Source of the DNA: HIMB114 sp052048155
GTDB taxonomy: Bacteria; Pseudomonadota; Alphaproteobacteria; Pelagibacterales; Pelagibacteraceae
Length of the DNA stretch: 64,000 nt
Assembly (NCBI RefSeq): GCF_052048155.1
Contig: NZ_JBNAIK010000007.1
Location: 7,122-71,121, forward strand
Reading direction: 5' to 3'
Shown: piece after piece, positions 18,589-26,817 of the stretch
Layout: each line of letters begins with the position of its first letter
Numbering within the stretch: the stretch's first letter is position 1
Program-made: the position numbers and the translations under genes
The notes under the pieces: generated by a model
The model's input: the letters and a program-made list of their open reading frames with translations, nothing else
What the model was told of the DNA's origin: nothing
The model's database searches: none

Positions 18589-19650
18589 ATGAAATCATTT
18601 AAACAGGCATTTGAAAGCTTTTGCAAAAAAAACAGCATTAAAAAAAACAACGAACAGCTTGATTTAGTTGAAAAATTTGAAGAATTTGATGCCATTATAA
18701 AGCAAGATAAAACACTGTTAAAAAAATTATTTTCAAAAGCACCTGTTCAGCTTGGTTATTATATTCATGGTGATGTTGGAGTGGGTAAGACCATGATCTG
18801 TAATGAGTTTTATCAGTACTTAGATACTAAAAAGAAAAAAACTCATTTTAATAAATTTATGATTGAAGTGCATGATTATCTTCAACAAAACCAAAAAAAT
18901 GACAAAGCAGAAAATTTACTTACTCAATATGCAAGAGCATTAAAAGAAAAAATAGATTTTCTATATTTTGACGAGTTTCAAGTCACGAATATCGTTGATG
19001 CCATGATTTTAGGAAAGTTATTTGAAAGTTTATTTGATGAAAAAATATTTATCTTAATTACTTCAAATATAAAAATTAACGATCTTTATAAAGATGGGTT
19101 GCAAAGAGAACAATTTTTACCTTTTTTAAAAGTGATTAAAGAAAAAATTCATGAGTACGAACTTAAAGGCGACGTTGATTTTAGAAAACAAGATGTCACA
19201 AAAATTAATCGTTTCTTTTACCCAAATGATAAAAAGGCTTTATCAAGTATTAATCAATTATTTAGAAAACTTACAAAGGATAGAAAGAAACTACAAAAAG
19301 AAATTATTATTAGAGGAAGAAAGTTTCCACTTGAACAATTTTATGATGGTGTAGCAAGGTTTGATTTTAAAGAACTATGTGATCAAAACCTTGGTGCAGA
19401 AGACTATATTGAGATTGCAAAATTTTGTAAATTTATCATCATTGAAAACATTCCAAATTTTCATGAAGGAATTGCAAATCAACAGCAACGTTTCATTACT
19501 TTAATCGACGTCTTTTATGAAAATAGAATAAAACTAATGGTAAGTTCAAAAACTTCATTAGAAGATATCAGTTCTGCTAGTGCATTAGAGTTTGTTTTTA
19601 AAAGAACTAAAAGTAGATTATATGAGCTCACATCACCAATGGTGACCTAA
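18589..19650 (+). CDS. zapE: ZapE/AFG1-like ATPase
   Basis: The 353-residue P-loop ATPase has Walker A GDVGVGKTM, Walker B FLYFDEFQV and sensor ILITSNIKINDLY. Family blocks include GLQREQFLPFL, HEYELKGDVDFR and FPLEQFYDGVARFDFKELC. In E. coli ZapE interacts with FtsZ, and mitochondrial AFG1 affects respiratory-chain quality. It stands alone between nadK and murG. Confidence 0.93.
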   Translation: MKSFKQAFESFCKKNSIKKNNEQLDLVEKFEEFDAIIKQDKTLLKKLFSKAPVQLGYYIHGDVGVGKTMICNEFYQYLDTKKKKTHFNKFMIEVHDYLQQNQKNDKAENLLTQYARALKEKIDFLYFDEFQVTNIVDAMILGKLFESLFDEKIFILITSNIKINDLYKDGLQREQFLPFLKVIKEKIHEYELKGDVDFRKQDVTKINRFFYPNDKKALSSINQLFRKLTKDRKKLQKEIIIRGRKFPLEQFYDGVARFDFKELCDQNLGAEDYIEIAKFCKFIIIENIPNFHEGIANQQQRFITLIDVFYENRIKLMVSSKTSLEDISSASALEFVFKRTKSRLYELTSPMVT

Positions 19651-19651
19651 T

Positions 19652-20764
19652 TTATTTTGTAATTTGGTTTATAAAATTATCTATTGGGTTTCCTCTTTTT
19701 AACTTAATTAAATTTTCGATTTTATGATTAAGCAAAACTCTTGTTCGAAAAACATTTTCAATTATTCTTTCAATTTTAAAACCCATCTCTTGATTATCTT
19801 CAACTAACCAACAACACTCCTGATCGGCATAATACTTTGCATTGTGATGTTGATGATTATCTAAAGAATTTTTTAATGGTACAGCAATAAAAGGTTTGTT
19901 TGCACTTGCAAGTTCAGACAAAGTTGATGAACCTGATCTACAAATAACTATATCTGCTTTTTTAACAAAATCTTCAATCTGATTAGAAAAGGTAAAAAGC
20001 ATAAAGCTAAATCCGAGTTTTTTTTCATTAATCTGAAAGGCTTTGATATTATTTTCATAATAACTGCCAACTTTTTTTATTTGATCTTCTTGAACTTGTT
20101 GACTCAAAGAAAGTTTCACATTTTTCTTCGCCAAAGAAAGAAATTTTTCGGGAAGTTTTTCACCAAATACTTTTGCACCCTGGCTACCACCTAATATCAA
20201 TATATTTAATGCCTCATCTTCTTTTGATGTTTTTCCATAAAATAATCCTTCTTCATTAATTTTATTAAATTGCGACCTAACAAGCTGGCCTACATAAATC
20301 ATTTTGTCATTAAACTTTTCTGGAAATGAGGAAATAAGCTCATATCCAGTCAATAATTTATAACAATGAGGTAAAAATAATTGGTTCACTCTACCTAAAA
20401 CAGAATTGGTTTCATAAAGAAAAAACTTAATTTTTAAAAATCTTGCGATCATTAATACTGGAAACGAAACATAGCCACCTGATCCAACCACGATATTTGG
20501 TTTATAAAAAAAAATGATAAAAAAACTTTTAATCATTGAAATAAAAATAATAAATGCTGATTTTATAAAATGTATAAAGCTTTTTTTTCGGTAAGGACTT
20601 TCTGCTGGAATAATTGTTAAATCATCAACCTGATCTAAATATTTTATGGCTCTACTATCTGTAATAATTTTAACTTTGTGATTTTTTTTTAATTCTTCAT
20701 AGAGCGCAATCATTGGAAAGATATGCCCACCTGTACCACCTGTACAAAGAATAATTTTTTTCAT
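19652..20764 (-). CDS. murG: MurG UDP-GlcNAc transferase (lipid II synthesis)
   Basis: MurG adds GlcNAc to lipid I on the inner face of the cytoplasmic membrane. The 370-residue GT28 enzyme begins with CTGGTGGHIFPMIALYEEL and has NIVVGSGGYVSFPVLMIARF. The C-domain contains LILGGSQGAKVFGE, DIVICRSGSSTLSELASANK and PFIAVPLKNSLDNHQHHNA. It is separated from the usual dcw cluster, since none of ftsW, murC or murD adjoins it. It converges with zapE. Confidence 0.96.
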   Translation of the reverse strand: MKKIILCTGGTGGHIFPMIALYEELKKNHKVKIITDSRAIKYLDQVDDLTIIPAESPYRKKSFIHFIKSAFIIFISMIKSFFIIFFYKPNIVVGSGGYVSFPVLMIARFLKIKFFLYETNSVLGRVNQLFLPHCYKLLTGYELISSFPEKFNDKMIYVGQLVRSQFNKINEEGLFYGKTSKEDEALNILILGGSQGAKVFGEKLPEKFLSLAKKNVKLSLSQQVQEDQIKKVGSYYENNIKAFQINEKKLGFSFMLFTFSNQIEDFVKKADIVICRSGSSTLSELASANKPFIAVPLKNSLDNHQHHNAKYYADQECCWLVEDNQEMGFKIERIIENVFRTRVLLNHKIENLIKLKRGNPIDNFINQITK

Positions 20765-20806
20765 ATCAATGTTTTTTGAATATTGTTTCTGGCAACATTA
20801 TGTTGA

Positions 20807-21202
20807 TTATTTAGCCAGTTTAATCAAGAAATCTAATAAATTACTCAATCCACTTTGGCGTTGAGCAGTGAGAAGCTCCATAATACCAAGGGGTTTAAAG
20901 TCTTCTTTAGATAATTTTGAAATTTCTTCAGCGGATTGATTATTCAAAATATCAATTACAAATTTAGTTGTCCCTTTTGTTATAAAAGCATCTGCATCAA
21001 ATTGATATTTCATATTTCCGTTATCTTTTTCTCCTACAACCCAAAGATTAGATGCGCACCCAAATATTTTATTTTGATCAACTTTATATTTATCCTCTAA
21101 AGCACCAGCTTCTTTAGCAAGATCAATTAAATACTGAAGTCGATCTGTCCCTTCCAATACAGAAATTTCATCACCCTTTGCTTTAATTAAATCTTTAATC
21201 AT
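20807..21202 (-). CDS. sufE: SufE cysteine desulfurase activator
   Basis: SufE accepts persulfide sulfur from SufS and gives it to SufB. The 131-residue protein contains the acceptor cysteine in KIFGCASNLWVVGE, the equivalent of the conserved Gly-Cys-x-Ser site, and LQYLIDLAKEAGAL near the N-terminus. The C-terminus GLSNLLDFLIKLAK is typical. It overlaps the upstream IscU-like scaffold gene by 8 bases, so the two form an operon some 3 kb from the main suf operon. Confidence 0.93.
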   Translation of the reverse strand: MIKDLIKAKGDEISVLEGTDRLQYLIDLAKEAGALEDKYKVDQNKIFGCASNLWVVGEKDNGNMKYQFDADAFITKGTTKFVIDILNNQSAEEISKLSKEDFKPLGIMELLTAQRQSGLSNLLDFLIKLAK

Positions 21203-21587
21203 GAATTGCTTTTATGACAGCATTAAAGGGTAGTGCAATACACTCTTTTCTAGTTTTGTGATCTTTATGAGTTAAAAAATCTAAATCTTTAATTTGTATT
21301 GGCAAATCTACCGTCTCACCGTTAAGTTTTTTTTTGATTGCATCAAGAACATTTTCTAACCCAAGTTTATGAATTTTATCTAAATGATTAGCAAGAATAG
21401 CTGCTGAGGCTTGGGTAAAGATACAAGATTGAGTCTCAAATCTCATTTCATTGATATCTTTATTCACCTCAACTGAAATTTCATCACCACAAACTTTATT
21501 TTTTGACTTTGCTTTTAAAGGAAATTTCTTTTCTAAACCAAAACTTTTTGTGTTTGCTGCAATTTGAATAATTTTTTTTTCATTCAT
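21195..21587 (-). CDS. IscU/NifU N-terminal-like Fe-S scaffold
   Basis: The 130-residue protein keeps the three IscU-type cysteines: KVCGDEISVEV, TQSCIFTQASAA and RKECIALPFNAV. These residues hold a nascent [2Fe-2S] cluster in IscU. It lacks the insertion seen in the sufU product, so it is a distinct paralogue. The overlap with sufE suggests it works with the Suf system. No IscS is encoded nearby. Whether it is a second scaffold or a specialised carrier cannot be told from sequence. Confidence 0.85.
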   Translation of the reverse strand: MNEKKIIQIAANTKSFGLEKKFPLKAKSKNKVCGDEISVEVNKDINEMRFETQSCIFTQASAAILANHLDKIHKLGLENVLDAIKKKLNGETVDLPIQIKDLDFLTHKDHKTRKECIALPFNAVIKAIHD

Positions 21588-21637
21588 GGTTATTCTTTAT
21601 GAATTGTTATAGATTAAAGTATTATTAATTAAAATAT

Positions 21638-22027
21638 ATGAATTTTAGTATTTTATCAGATCCATCAAATTTAAAAATAGTTAGAGATCACCTTAAATCT
21701 TTTATTAAAGAAAAAGGATTTCAAAAAGTAGACCGGGACAGCGTTATTCTTGCAACTGATGAAGCTGTTCAAAACGTTATTAGGTATGCATATAATTTAG
21801 AAAAAGATAAAAAAATTGATGTAACTTTTGAGGTTAAAGATCCAAATTTAATTATTCAAATTAGAGATTATGGTAAACAGGTTCCAATTGAACAAATTAA
21901 ACCAAGAGAACTAGATGATGTAAAACCAGGAGGACTCGGCGTTCATTTTATTAGAAATATTTGTGAAAAAGTTGATTACCAGCACATGGATGAAGGTGGT
22001 GGAACCAAGCTTACTTTAACATTTTAA
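21638..22027 (+). CDS. RsbW-like anti-sigma factor/serine kinase (HATPase_c_2)
   Basis: The 129-residue protein is a stand-alone GHKL ATPase domain with the N-box ATDEAVQNVIRYAY, a G1-like motif IQIRDYGKQ and a G2-like motif PGGLGVHFIR. RsbW/SpoIIAB-type proteins bind a sigma factor or another target and phosphorylate a STAS antagonist. Candidate partners lie in the same region: an RsbU-like phosphatase at 41.6 kb and a STAS protein at 50.5 kb. No sigma factor is encoded nearby, so the regulated target is unknown. It is divergent from the IscU-like gene. Confidence 0.87.
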   Translation: MNFSILSDPSNLKIVRDHLKSFIKEKGFQKVDRDSVILATDEAVQNVIRYAYNLEKDKKIDVTFEVKDPNLIIQIRDYGKQVPIEQIKPRELDDVKPGGLGVHFIRNICEKVDYQHMDEGGGTKLTLTF

Positions 22028-22399
22028 TTATTCTTGCTTTAAAACTTTTGGCTCAGAACACTGCATGAAATAGTTCTTACCTTGAATTGCTGATTGTAAA
22101 ACAGTGACTTCTTTTTTTCCAATATCAAAGGTAACTGTTGTTTTAAAGTCATTTAATGTTCCTTTGGCTTCTAAAAAGCTTGGAGTTTCTTTTTTAATTT
22201 CAAATTTAACTTTAGTTTTTTTGCTATCTTGCTCATATAAAACGATAGCTTTTCTCTTAAAGGAATAAACCCATTTTGTTGTCCCTTTTTTATTTGAACA
22301 ATCTATTCCATAAATATTAGCAAAAGATTGATTGCTAAATAAAAGCATTGTTATTAAAATAAGTATTGATGAATAAAAGAGATTTAAAAGTTTTTGCAT
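22028..22399 (-). CDS. Hypothetical secreted protein
   Basis: I do not recognise a family. From the ATG at 22399 it is 123 residues, beginning with a signal peptide (MQKLLNLFYSSILILITMLL, cleavage likely after NQSFA). The mature part is about 95 residues, beta-rich, with two cysteines (IDCSNKK and FMQCSEP) that could form a disulfide. Further starts at 22414 (ATG) and 22426 (TTG) would lengthen the leader. Its 5' end overlaps head-to-head with the next plus-strand gene by about 30 bases. Confidence 0.6.
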   Translation of the reverse strand: MQKLLNLFYSSILILITMLLFSNQSFANIYGIDCSNKKGTTKWVYSFKRKAIVLYEQDSKKTKVKFEIKKETPSFLEAKGTLNDFKTTVTFDIGKKEVTVLQSAIQGKNYFMQCSEPKVLKQE

Positions 22400-22671
22400 T
22401 AGCTTTTTTTGCATTTTTGTTTGCAAGTTTTATTTATAATAACTTTAGCACAGAAACAGTTGCCAAAGGAATAACATTTAAGGAAATTACTGTAAAAGTT
22501 GTTGGCAATGTCCAATTAGATTTAGATTGTAATGGTTCTACATTACCAAAAGCAACTACGGATAATCGGGGCAGAGGAGAAAATACTAAAAATCAGTGCA
22601 AAGGAACTGGAACTTTTACAGCTGAATTTCCTCAACAACGTTTTGTTGAAAAACCAGACATAAAAAAATAA
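22369..22671 (+). CDS. Hypothetical membrane-anchored or secreted protein
   Basis: This 100-residue protein starts at the ATG at 22369 (a TTG precedes it). It has an N-terminal hydrophobic segment (about 8-26) and a small extracytoplasmic domain with two cysteines (LDLDCNGS and KNQCKGTG). The domain contains ITFKEITVKVVGNVQLDLD, and no family was recognised. Its 5' end overlaps the divergent secreted-protein gene, so either start may be further downstream. It ends just before the convergent pilT. Confidence 0.55.
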   Translation: MNKRDLKVFALAFFAFLFASFIYNNFSTETVAKGITFKEITVKVVGNVQLDLDCNGSTLPKATTDNRGRGENTKNQCKGTGTFTAEFPQQRFVEKPDIKK

Positions 22672-23661
22672 TTATTCAACTAGACCTTTTTGTTTGAGGC
22701 CTTCTAAACATTTTTCCATCGTAAACATCCCATCTTTTGCAGATGTTTGAAGTGTAGATGGAATTTGTTCAACTTTTCCTTCACGAATTAAATTTCTTAT
22801 TGCTGGTGTCCCTGTCATAATCTCATGACAACCTATTCTTCCGCCACCTTTTCTTTTTAATAATTGTTGAGACATTACTAGTCTAATTGATCCCGCAAGC
22901 ATAGTTTGAGCTTGAGTTTTTTGTGCGGCAGGAAATACGTCAAGTATTCTTGTAATAGTTGATCCTGCATTACTTGCGTGTAATGTTCCAAAAACTAAGT
23001 GACCTGTTTCGGCAGCAGTTAATGCTAAAGAAATAGTTTCCAAATCTCTCATCTCACCCACAAGAATAACATCAGGATCTTGTCTTAGTGCAGACTTTAA
23101 TGCTCGTGCAAAGCTACCTGTATCTTTTCCAACTTCCCTTTGCGAAATAATACTTTTCTTTGCAGGGTGAACAAATTCTATCGGATCTTCAATGGTAATA
23201 ATATTTTCTGCACGGTTTGAATTGATTTGATCAATCATTGCAGCAAGCGAAGTTGATTTACCAGATCCAGTTTGACCTGTAACTAAAACTAAACCTGTCT
23301 TATGAGTGATAGCAACATGTGCCGCTTCAGGTAGTCCAAGTTTATTAATATCAGGAATTTCAGTTACAATTTTTCTGAGCACCATACTTGGTCCATAAGA
23401 ACAATAATAACCGTTGGCACGAAATCTTTGTCCATCAACAACAATTGCAAAATCTAAATCTCCATTATTGATCAAGTAATCAAATTGAGATTTATCTAAC
23501 GCTTTTTTCCAATAACTTTCTAAATCTTCTCTTTTAATTACGTTTTCATTAAAAACTTTTATTTCACCATTTTCTCTTATCGCGATGGGTTGATTCGATC
23601 TGATATGAATATCGGATAAGTCGTATTGCTTAGGTAAGTCCCGAAGTAAGCCTTCTAACAT
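22672..23661 (-). CDS. pilT: Type IV pilus retraction ATPase PilT
   Basis: PilT powers pilus depolymerisation and retraction at the inner-membrane base. The 329-residue hexameric ATPase has Walker A GQTGSGKSTSL, the Asp box IITIEDPIEFVH, Walker B DPDVILVGEMRDLETI and the His box GHLVFGTLHASNAGSTITRI. The C-terminal AIRNLIREGK motif is the PilT signature linked to retraction. It is divergent from the pilMN fusion gene with 136 bases between the starts, a likely two-way promoter region. Confidence 0.95.
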   Translation of the reverse strand: MLEGLLRDLPKQYDLSDIHIRSNQPIAIRENGEIKVFNENVIKREDLESYWKKALDKSQFDYLINNGDLDFAIVVDGQRFRANGYYCSYGPSMVLRKIVTEIPDINKLGLPEAAHVAITHKTGLVLVTGQTGSGKSTSLAAMIDQINSNRAENIITIEDPIEFVHPAKKSIISQREVGKDTGSFARALKSALRQDPDVILVGEMRDLETISLALTAAETGHLVFGTLHASNAGSTITRILDVFPAAQKTQAQTMLAGSIRLVMSQQLLKRKGGGRIGCHEIMTGTPAIRNLIREGKVEQIPSTLQTSAKDGMFTMEKCLEGLKQKGLVE

Positions 23662-23740
23662 GACAGTCTAAAACCTTTGATTAACAACATTAATTTGAGT
23701 CTCAAGAATCTAGCATTACCAATAAAAGCATTGAAAATAA

Positions 23741-23758
23741 ACACTAATTAACTAATGT
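23741..23758. promoter_or_regulatory. Imperfect palindrome between pilT and pilMN
   Basis: The 18 bases ACACTAATTAACTAATGT are nearly palindromic, with 7 of 9 symmetric pairs. They sit in the divergent intergenic region between pilT and the pilMN fusion. An operator for a dimeric regulator is possible, but AT-rich sequence gives such patterns by chance. Confidence 0.2.
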
Positions 23759-23797
23759 TACATTTACAACGCATAGTTGATTTGTTTTTAAATAGAG

Positions 23798-25552
23798 ATG
23801 GCTAACATAACTGAACTATTAAATAAAAATTTAGAACCTATTTTTCAAAAATTAGGAAAAATCTCATTAAATGGAGAAAAAATTTTAGGTGTTGCTTTCA
23901 AAGACAATGAAATTCAATTAATCGAACTTGTTTATAAGAAAAAAATTTGGCAGGTAAAAGATTATACCTATCAACAAATTGCAGGAATTGGAAAAGATCA
24001 AGATATTTATTCAGCATCAACTTATCTGAGTGATCAAATAAAAAACTGCTTAGATTCTATTGATACTAAAACCAAAGATGTTGCGATTACTTTAGATAAA
24101 TTAAGCACAACTTTTTATAATCTTCAAATTCCACTTATGGATCCGAAGGACTTAGCAGAGACAGTTAGTCTTGGGGGCTTTTGGGAACAGTTTGATGAAA
24201 CACCTGAGACTTTAGAGGAGTTTGAAACAAGTTATCAAATCATTTCATCTAATGAAGAATTAGGCGTTATGAATGTTGCTCTCGTTACAATTGAAAAAAA
24301 ATTAGTTGAAGCTTATGTTAATATTTTCAGATTAGCAGGACTTAATCCAATTATCATTGATATTAATCCTGCATCTCAAATAAATGCACTATACGCTTCA
24401 CTTGGAAAAGAAGGATTTGATAGTCCTGTTGCTATTTTTAATTACAGTAAAGATAATAGTTATTTAACTGTTTGTTCTAATAAAGGTTTGAATATTTCAG
24501 ATATTAATATTGTTGAAGCAGATCAGGTGCTTTTAGATACGATTGAGGATATTGAAGATGTTACAACTGAATTTTGGGATGAGATTTTTGATCGTCTCGC
24601 ATCACAAATTAAACAAGGCTTAGTTGAGTTTGAAACTCAGTATGAATGTGAACCAATTTCTTTGGTAAATGTTGTAACGGACAAACCTAAAACAAAAAAT
24701 CTCTTTGCCGGATTAGAGAAACAATTTGGGGAAGTAGTTATTAAAACTTACGATCCTGAAGAAAGTATAACATTTGAAGATGATGAAAAAAAATATTTAG
24801 ATGCTTTACCAAATAAATCAAAAACAATTAATTGTATTGGTGCGGGAGTAAGAAAGTTAAATGCTTATAATGTCGTTAATGAAAATCAGATGTATGATTT
24901 CAATTTAATTCCAAGAGCCGACCAATTAAAAATCAATAGAAAAGCAAATTCATTTTCTAAATATTGTTATGTGATAAGTTTTTTAATTTTTTTCTTTGGA
25001 AGCATTCATTTAGTTGTTGGAAGTCTTTTTACAATTTTAGATAATTCGTCGGAAATTTCTAAATTAGCTGGAATAACACAAGATGTTCAATCTAAGGAAC
25101 AGCTTGTCCAAGCTTTCCAGGGTAAAGTTGGAAAGATAACTGGACAAGTCAGCACCTCAAATTATTTTGGTGAAAATAAAAAAACGACTGCTGAATTAAT
25201 AGCATCTTTATCTACAAATGTTCCAGAAAATGTAAGATTAACAAAATTTGAAATTAATGACAAAAGACGAGTTGAAATAGACGGTGTTGCTAAAGATGAC
25301 CAGTCTATCATTCAAATGATTGATAAGTTTTCTGCAGCTGAAATTGTAAAAGAAGCAAAAGTAAATAACGTTACCAATTTCACTGAACAAGACAGAACTA
25401 TTCTTTATAGTGAAAAAGGAAAGAGCGCTCCAAAGACTTTACCCAATGAAGATATTACAAAAAAATTCTCAGCAACTATTGCTATGGCACCGATAGAAGG
25501 TGAGAAATTTGATAACTTTAAAGTGTTAGATAAAATTATTAAGAAAAAATAA
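23798..25552 (+). CDS. PilM-PilN fusion protein of the pilus alignment complex
   Basis: The 584-residue protein joins two normally separate proteins. Residues about 20-360 resemble the actin-like PilM/MshI ATPase fold (ILGVAFKDNEIQLIEL, AGLNPIIIDINPASQINALY, CIGAGVRKLNAY). Then comes FNLIP at 368-372, matching the PilN N-terminal motif that docks into PilM. A transmembrane helix follows at about 389-411, then a periplasmic PilN-like domain with NVPENVRLTKFEINDKRRVE. In other systems PilM is cytosolic and binds PilN non-covalently; here the link is covalent. It begins the operon pilMN-pilP-pilQ-pilB-pilC. Confidence 0.82.
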   Translation: MANITELLNKNLEPIFQKLGKISLNGEKILGVAFKDNEIQLIELVYKKKIWQVKDYTYQQIAGIGKDQDIYSASTYLSDQIKNCLDSIDTKTKDVAITLDKLSTTFYNLQIPLMDPKDLAETVSLGGFWEQFDETPETLEEFETSYQIISSNEELGVMNVALVTIEKKLVEAYVNIFRLAGLNPIIIDINPASQINALYASLGKEGFDSPVAIFNYSKDNSYLTVCSNKGLNISDINIVEADQVLLDTIEDIEDVTTEFWDEIFDRLASQIKQGLVEFETQYECEPISLVNVVTDKPKTKNLFAGLEKQFGEVVIKTYDPEESITFEDDEKKYLDALPNKSKTINCIGAGVRKLNAYNVVNENQMYDFNLIPRADQLKINRKANSFSKYCYVISFLIFFFGSIHLVVGSLFTILDNSSEISKLAGITQDVQSKEQLVQAFQGKVGKITGQVSTSNYFGENKKTTAELIASLSTNVPENVRLTKFEINDKRRVEIDGVAKDDQSIIQMIDKFSAAEIVKEAKVNNVTNFTEQDRTILYSEKGKSAPKTLPNEDITKKFSATIAMAPIEGEKFDNFKVLDKIIKKK

Positions 25553-25554
25553 TT

Positions 25555-26817
25555 ATGATTAAAAAAATTTTATTACTACTTTTTATTATATTTATATTTT
25601 CAAACAAAGCTTTACTCGCGAATGTGGAGGACCCTTTTACAAGAAGTTTAGGTGATGGCAGCGAGCTTAATCAGGCATCAAGTGAAAATGAAAACAACAA
25701 AGAAAAATCAGCAGAAAATAATGATGCCACTCAGCAAGAGGCAGTTTCTCAAACTGAAATTCCAGTAAATCAAGTGCAGCAACCTGTATCACAACCTGTG
25801 TTAAGCAAGCTTGAACCGATTGGAAATATATTAGCGCCTAATCCATTAATTGCTTACGATTTAGTTGAGTATACATTAAAAGGAACAGCCCTTAATGCAG
25901 CTCAAGATTTAAATATGGTTGCGTTCAATAGAGAAGGATCGGCTCAAAAAGTTGATTATGGGAACATAAAAACTACTCATATTGTTAATCAAAATGATAC
26001 CATCGAAAGTATTGCAGCAAGATATGGTTATGCGTCTCAAGAATTAAAAATCGCAAATTCAATTGTTCCTGGTTCAAAACTTATTATGGGAACCAGAATA
26101 ACTTTACCTGCAAGAGTACATAAAGTTCAAAAAGGTCAATCTTTAGAAATGATTGCTGAAATTTATAGTTTAGAATTAAAAGATTTAATTGGTTTTAATA
26201 ATTTGATGCCTGGTGATGAACTTCAATTAGGTGAAAAATTGTTGTTACCTTTTTATGTTTACAGAACTAATTCCGAGGAAACTATAGAGCAAATTTCCAA
26301 AAAATTTAACAGAACCAAGAAGGAAGTTTTAAAAATAAATAACCTTTCGAGAAATGATAAATTGAATAAAGGACAATATGTAAAGATACCTATCTTTGTG
26401 AACCCGGTTTTAAATGTAGAAATCATGAAAACAAAAAGAGGTTTATTAAATTATACAATTAATCCAAAAAATTTAGCAATTATTGAAATTCGTGGAAATC
26501 AATTTATGGTTAGAGAAGGAGATAAGTTAGGGAAAAACGGTGGTAAGATTGTTAAAATCACAAACCACGAAATGAAAGTTTTAGAAAATTATGAAGAGTT
26601 TTCATTTCAAATTAATGCACCAATTGTAAATCAAGTTGCATCAATACCCCAAGTACCTACTGTACCTTCTTCAACAGGCACTGCAGCTACTCCAACTGGA
26701 GAAACTTCGGCTGAGCCAGGTTCTGAAGCATCATCTGCAGCCCAAACACCATCGACGCAAGAGTCAGCTTCAAGCGAAGAAAACTCAATAACGAATGTAG
26801 AGGATTTATTTAGATAA
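25555..26817 (+). CDS. LysM-repeat PilP-like periplasmic protein
   Basis: The 420-residue protein has a signal peptide (about 1-22, ending KALLANVEDPF), a low-complexity Asn/Gln/Glu linker and three consecutive LysM-like modules (about 141-280, each ending in a LPA, LPF or IPI strand). The segment around residue 305-350 (IIEIRGNQFMVREGDKLG, then GGKIVKITNHEMKVLE) resembles the PilP homology domain that binds the secretin. An upstream piece, NPLIAYDLVEYTLKGTALN, also looks PilP-like. A Pro/Thr/Ser/Glu-rich tail follows. Its position between pilMN and the secretin is where pilP/mshK normally sits. LysM could anchor it to peptidoglycan. Confidence 0.72.
   Translation: MIKKILLLLFIIFIFSNKALLANVEDPFTRSLGDGSELNQASSENENNKEKSAENNDATQQEAVSQTEIPVNQVQQPVSQPVLSKLEPIGNILAPNPLIAYDLVEYTLKGTALNAAQDLNMVAFNREGSAQKVDYGNIKTTHIVNQNDTIESIAARYGYASQELKIANSIVPGSKLIMGTRITLPARVHKVQKGQSLEMIAEIYSLELKDLIGFNNLMPGDELQLGEKLLLPFYVYRTNSEETIEQISKKFNRTKKEVLKINNLSRNDKLNKGQYVKIPIFVNPVLNVEIMKTKRGLLNYTINPKNLAIIEIRGNQFMVREGDKLGKNGGKIVKITNHEMKVLENYEEFSFQINAPIVNQVASIPQVPTVPSSTGTAATPTGETSAEPGSEASSAAQTPSTQESASSEENSITNVEDLFR

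Noticed and set aside
23662..23797. Sigma-70 or sigma-54 promoters for pilT and pilMN
   Set aside because: AT-rich sequence gives many partial -10 and -35 matches, and no clear sigma-54 element was seen; only the weak palindrome is recorded.
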